The notes under the pieces: generated by a model
Told to the model about the DNA's origin: nothing
Seen by the model: only the letters and a program-made list of their open reading frames with translations
Databases searched by the model: none
Shown: positions 5,139 to 8,383 of the stretch, one piece after another
Layout of the letters: each line of letters opens with the position of its first letter
Numbering within the stretch: the stretch's first letter is position 1
Source of the DNA: Acetobacteraceae bacterium
GTDB taxonomy: Bacteria; Pseudomonadota; Alphaproteobacteria; Acetobacterales; Acetobacteraceae
Length of the DNA: 8,383 nucleotides
NCBI GenBank assembly: GCA_025356735.1
Contig: JANXRT010000174.1
Coordinates: 1-8,383 of the forward strand
Direction: 5' to 3'
Made by a program: the position numbers and the translations under genes

Positions 5139-8071
5139 CACCCCTGGCCTTGCCTTCCTGGCAGGATTTCGACGCCGCCTGGTACCGCGCAACCTACGCC
5201 CTCTCACCGGAGGAGGACGCCCAGGCCGACTATTTTTTGGTTGCCGCCCGCTCCCCCAACCGCTTCTTCGACGAGGCCTTCTACCGAGCCCGCTACCCCG
5301 AGGTCGAAGCCTCCATAGCAGCCGGCCACTTCCGATCCGGCTTCGACCATTACCGCCAGGTCGGCCTGCATCTCTGCGCGCCCCACTGGCTGTTCGACGT
5401 CGAGTTCTATGCCGCGGGCTCCCCCGACATCACGCCGGAGGCTCTCGCCGCCGGTGGCTTCGAAAACGCCTACGACCACTATTTGCGCGTCGGCTGCACC
5501 GAGGGCCGGCTCGCCCATCCGCTGTTCGATCCCGCCCGGTTCGGCGCCCCGTTCCCGGCCTACCTCGCCGCCCTCGACGAGCGACAGCCCGAACGCCCGA
5601 CCTCGCTCTATTTCGACCTCGCCTGGTACCGCGACACCTACCCGCAAGCCCTCGCCGCCGTGGCATCGAAATCCTTCCGCGGCCTGCTGCACCATTACCT
5701 CTGCAACGCCAGCCCCGAATTCGACCCGCTCTGCGACTTCTCGGAGACCTTCTACCGCGCCCGCTACCCCGACGTGGCCCAAGCCGTCGAGGCTGGGTTC
5801 TTCGTCAACGGCTACCTTCACTTCCTCAAGCAGGGCGTGTTCGAGCGCCGCAGCCCGACCGCCTACATCGACCTCGACCACTACTGGCGCCACGAAGCCG
5901 TCCGCCGCGACATCCAGTCGGGCCAAGTGCGCGACGCCTTCGCCCATCTCCTCACGATCGGCATTCCCGAGGGGCTGAGCCTGGCCCCCTTTGCGGCCCC
6001 ACCCGACATCGCGGAGGAAAAGACCCGCGCCTTGTTTGCCGCCCAGGCGCAAAGCCTGCTGCCGATTTTCGCCCGCAGCAAGCTCGACTTCACCGTCGCC
6101 GGCAAACCCGTTTGCAGCGTCGTCATCGCCCTCAGCAACGGCTTCCCCCTTGCCATGCTCACCCTCGCCTCGCTGCGCCAAAACTTGTCCGCCCCGATCG
6201 AGCTGATCCTGGTCGATAACGGCTCCGCCGACGGCGTCCGCCAGATCGAACGCTACGTCGCCGGCGCCATCCTCCTCCGGTTCGACACCAACATCGGCTT
6301 CCCGCGCGCCTGCAACGCCGGCCTCCAGGTCGCCACCGCCGACGCCGTGCTGTTCCTCAACAGCGACGTCCGCCTGGAATACGGCGCCCTCGACGCCGCC
6401 CTCGCCCGGCTCCATTCCGACCCCGCCATCGGCGCCGTCGGCGGCAAGATCGTCCGCACCAACGAGACCCTCCAGGAAGCCGGCTGCATCGTCTGGCGCG
6501 ACGGCTGGACCACCGGCTACCTGCGCGGCGCCTCCCCCCTCGCCGCCGAGGCCTGCTTCACGCGCGACGTCGATTTCTGCTCGGCGGTGTTCCTGCTCGC
6601 CCGTACCCCCCTGATGCACCAGCTCGGCGGCTTCGACGACGCCTTCTCCCCGGCCTACTTCGAGGACGCCGACCTCGGCCTGCGCATCTGGCAATCGGGC
6701 TACCGCGTGATCTACGACCCCGCCATCGTGCTGCACCACTATGAGCACGGCAGCTCCCGCGATCCCCGCGCCGCCCTCGCCCTGATGCGCGCCAGCCATG
6801 GGCGGTTCGTCGAGAAGCACGCCCTGACGCTGCAATCCCGCCCCGACGCCTCGCCCGTCGCCGAGCTCTTCGCCCGCGACCGCGCCAGCCGGCACCGGAT
6901 GCTGTTCATTGAGGACACCATCCCGCTGCGCACCCTCGGCTCGGGCTACGTCCGCGCCAACGACATCATCGCCGCCGCCGCGGCACAAGGCTGCCACGTC
7001 ACCGTCTTCCCGATCCACCCCGCCGACGCCGATCCCGCCGCCATCCACGCCGAGTTTTCCGACGATGTGGAAATCATCCACGACCGTGGCGTGGACGATC
7101 TCGAGGAATTCCTCGCCCAGCGCCCCGGCTTCTTCGAAACCATCTGGATATCGCGCACCCACAACCTCGACCGCATCCGCCCGATCCTGGACGCCGCCTT
7201 CCCGGCTGACCGTTCCCGGCCCCGCCCGCACATCGTGCTCGACACCGAGGCCATTGCCGCCACCCGCACCCGCCTCCGTGCCACCGTGCTGGACCACACC
7301 CCGGCCGAGGACCTCCGGGCCGCCCTGCTCGACGAATTCCGCAACGCCGGGTTCGCCGACATCGTGCTCGCCGTCAACGCCGAGGAACGCGGCCTCCTCC
7401 TCGGCATCGGGCTGCAAAACGTGACGATGCTCGGCACCTGCCGCGCGGTGAGCACGACCCCGCTGCCGTTCGCCCAACGCGACGGCATGCTGTTCATGGG
7501 CAGCCTGCACGCCGCCGGCACGCCCAACCACGACAGCCTCGAATGGTTCGTGGCCGAGGTGCTGCCCCTCGTCGAGGCCGAACTCGGATACGAAACCCGC
7601 CTCACCATCGCCGGATACGTCGCCCCCGGCCTCGATCTCGAAAACTTCGAAAACCACGGCCGCATCACCCTCCAGGGCCCGGTCGTCAACCTGGAACCGC
7701 TGTACAACCGCCACCGCATCGCCATAGCCCCAACCCGGTTCGCCGCCGGCACGCCATACAAGGTGTACGAGGCCGCGGCACTCGGCCTGCCCGTCGTCAC
7801 GACCACCCTGCTGGCGAACCAACTCGGCTGGACCGACGGCAACGAGCTGCTCGCCGCCCCCGGCGAAGACCCACATTCCTTCGCGCGCCAGGTGGTGAGG
7901 CTGTACCGCTCCGAAACCCTGTGGAACGACATCCGCGCCGCCGCCACCGCCCGCATCGGGCGCGACCACGATTCTGCGGCTTTTGCTTTGACTGTGGCTG
8001 ATATCCTCGGCAGCAAGGTTGGGCTCTGCCCAAACCCGCCAGGAGAAGCGCTCCTGGACCCGCATTCGTAA
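5135..8071 (+). CDS. Large bimodular glycosyltransferase: YPD repeats + GT2 + GT-B domain
   Basis: From GTG at 5135 (GTGA overlap with the previous stop) the protein has 978 residues. An ATG at 5018 in the same frame would overlap the GT4 gene by 120 bases and add a proline/arginine-rich stretch unlike the family, so it is not chosen. The N-terminal region (about 10-286) holds about six YPD-type repeats; the clearest are 44-86 (FFDEAFYRARYPEV), 87-130, 159-200 and 201-244 (DFSETFYRARYPDVAQAV), the others are worn. A GT2 domain follows (about 325-560): SVVIALSN, DNGSADG (361-367), NIGFPRACNAG (386-396), LNSDVRL (408-414, DXD-like), FEDADLGLRIW (509-519) and HH at 534-535. The last part (about 588-960) looks like a GT-B transferase: FIEDTIPLRTLGSGYVRAND at its start and TPYKVYEAAALGLPVVTT (873-890) in its second half. 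The final 18 residues are encoded by the two-hairpin repeat. It probably adds two successive sugars; substrates unknown. Confidence 0.9.
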   Translation: MTPLALPSWQDFDAAWYRATYALSPEEDAQADYFLVAARSPNRFFDEAFYRARYPEVEASIAAGHFRSGFDHYRQVGLHLCAPHWLFDVEFYAAGSPDITPEALAAGGFENAYDHYLRVGCTEGRLAHPLFDPARFGAPFPAYLAALDERQPERPTSLYFDLAWYRDTYPQALAAVASKSFRGLLHHYLCNASPEFDPLCDFSETFYRARYPDVAQAVEAGFFVNGYLHFLKQGVFERRSPTAYIDLDHYWRHEAVRRDIQSGQVRDAFAHLLTIGIPEGLSLAPFAAPPDIAEEKTRALFAAQAQSLLPIFARSKLDFTVAGKPVCSVVIALSNGFPLAMLTLASLRQNLSAPIELILVDNGSADGVRQIERYVAGAILLRFDTNIGFPRACNAGLQVATADAVLFLNSDVRLEYGALDAALARLHSDPAIGAVGGKIVRTNETLQEAGCIVWRDGWTTGYLRGASPLAAEACFTRDVDFCSAVFLLARTPLMHQLGGFDDAFSPAYFEDADLGLRIWQSGYRVIYDPAIVLHHYEHGSSRDPRAALALMRASHGRFVEKHALTLQSRPDASPVAELFARDRASRHRMLFIEDTIPLRTLGSGYVRANDIIAAAAAQGCHVTVFPIHPADADPAAIHAEFSDDVEIIHDRGVDDLEEFLAQRPGFFETIWISRTHNLDRIRPILDAAFPADRSRPRPHIVLDTEAIAATRTRLRATVLDHTPAEDLRAALLDEFRNAGFADIVLAVNAEERGLLLGIGLQNVTMLGTCRAVSTTPLPFAQRDGMLFMGSLHAAGTPNHDSLEWFVAEVLPLVEAELGYETRLTIAGYVAPGLDLENFENHGRITLQGPVVNLEPLYNRHRIAIAPTRFAAGTPYKVYEAAALGLPVVTTTLLANQLGWTDGNELLAAPGEDPHSFARQVVRLYRSETLWNDIRAAATARIGRDHDSAAFALTVADILGSKVGLCPNPPGEALLDPHS
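8021..8063. repeat. Two-hairpin repeat, copy B, inside the end of the glycosyltransferase gene
   Basis: This 43-base relative of the element at 690-735 has the same layout: hairpin 1 with stem GGGC/GCCC and loop TCT (8021-8031), then hairpin 2 with stem CCAGGAG/CTCCTGG (8039-8057). Compared with copy A it lacks one G on one arm and one C on the other arm of hairpin 1, lacks one C in the spacer, and has T to A in the loop of hairpin 2. It lies within the coding sequence, supplying the last residues before TAA at 8069-8071. It may help end transcription or protect the 3' end of the mRNA. Confidence 0.8.
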
Positions 8072-8092
8072 AGCGAAATTAAACCGCCACTT

Positions 8093-8125
8093 CTCCCCCG
8101 CCCCTTGTGGGAGGGGCCGGGGGAG
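8093..8125. terminator. Strong GC-rich hairpin, possible terminator or intergenic repeat
   Basis: CTCCCCC (8093-8099) pairs with GGGGGAG (8119-8125), and CCCC (8101-8104) pairs with GGGG (8113-8116) after a small internal loop, leaving an eight-base apex. It starts 21 bases after the stop of the large glycosyltransferase gene and faces the 3' end of the minus-strand gene from the right edge, so it could stop transcription from either side. There is no U-tract on the plus strand, so it is not a textbook intrinsic terminator. GC-rich hairpins of this wording recur between genes in many alphaproteobacteria (from memory). Confidence 0.5.
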
Positions 8126-8238
8126 GGGTCGCCAACAACCTCCCCGAACCCCGGCTCGTAAATTCTCACCGTCGTCTCAACACGACGATCCCGCGACCCG
8201 ATCCCACCCGACGACACCGGTCCCGCTTTCCGCACACT

Positions 8239-8383
8239 GACAACCGGCCGAGCCACCAGCGCCGCCGCCATCGCCGCCTGGTCGCGCCGCAGCCACTCGG
8301 CCGGCTCGTCGAGCCCCGGCGGCGGCAAGGCCGCCTGCAGCACCCGCAGGATGTCGAAGAACGCCGTGCGCGGCAGCAGCAGC
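8239..8383 (-). CDS. Hypothetical protein, 3' part only, running off the right edge
   Basis: Read from the right edge on the minus strand, the frame gives LLLPRTAFFDILRVLQAALP, then DEPAEWLRRDQAAMAAALVA and RPVV, with strong G/C at third positions. That supports real coding down to about 8240. Beyond that the codon pattern fades (VRKAGPVSSGG onward), and the frame stays open through the GC-rich hairpin, where it would read PSPGPSHKGRG, and on into the antisense of the glycosyltransferase gene. The true stop is therefore unclear and the gene may have lost its normal end. The Ala/Leu/Arg-rich helical composition is reminiscent of uncharacterised proteins in Acetobacteraceae, but I do not recognise a family. 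The 3' boundary given is where the coding character ends, not a stop codon. Confidence 0.45.

Noticed and set aside
2062..5207. Long minus-strand open frames of 504 and 543 codons opposite the GT2 and GT4 genes
   Set aside because: Same cause: antisense shadows of GC-rich genes, with unnatural composition and no family signature.
5204..8065. A 953-codon open frame on the minus strand, opposite the large glycosyltransferase
   Set aside because: The plus-strand frame has clear domain motifs. The minus frame is the complement of strongly G/C-ending codons, which rarely produce stops, and its protein is a low-complexity Gly/Val/Ala/Glu mixture with no recognisable motif.

Overview
The window reads as chromosomal DNA of a GC-rich alphaproteobacterium, most probably Acetobacteraceae/Rhodospirillales. 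This is inferred from strongly GC-biased third codon positions, the protein style and the short GC-rich intergenic hairpin repeats; no marker gene here settles the genus.

Left part (1-1436). It opens with the end of an operon for a 3-oxoacid CoA-transferase: a possible last few codons of subunit A, then complete subunit B (32-682). Convergent with it is a short minus-strand gene (679-1287) that looks like a cut-down acyl-/acetoacetyl-CoA synthetase. A tRNA-Ala(GGC) gene with its own sigma70-like promoter follows at 1361-1436.

Central part (1565-8071). Four plus-strand genes form a surface-glycan cluster: a small protein of two roughly 40-residue 'YPD' repeats; a GT2 glycosyltransferase with one such repeat at its N-terminus; a GT4 (GT-B fold) glycosyltransferase; and a large protein of about 978 residues that carries about six repeats, a GT2 domain and a second, GT-B type glycosyltransferase domain in one chain. 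The last three genes are joined by ATGA and GTGA stop/start overlaps, so they are probably translated as a coupled unit. The four catalytic domains would act on a lipid-linked or protein-linked glycan at the cytoplasmic face of the inner membrane. The shared repeat suggests a common docking or scaffolding element. The acceptor and the sugars cannot be read from the sequence.

Right part (8072-8383). A strong GC-rich hairpin follows the big glycosyltransferase gene, then the 3' part of a minus-strand hypothetical gene enters from the right edge.

A two-hairpin repeat occurs twice, at 690-735 and 8021-8063. In each copy it encodes the last 17-18 residues of a neighbouring protein (the synthetase-like protein on the minus strand, the large glycosyltransferase on the plus strand). 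The two copies differ by a paired loss that keeps the first stem intact.

The most interesting signal is the repeat module spread over three adjacent genes, including one made of almost nothing else. No CRISPR array, transposase, phage gene or defence system is visible.
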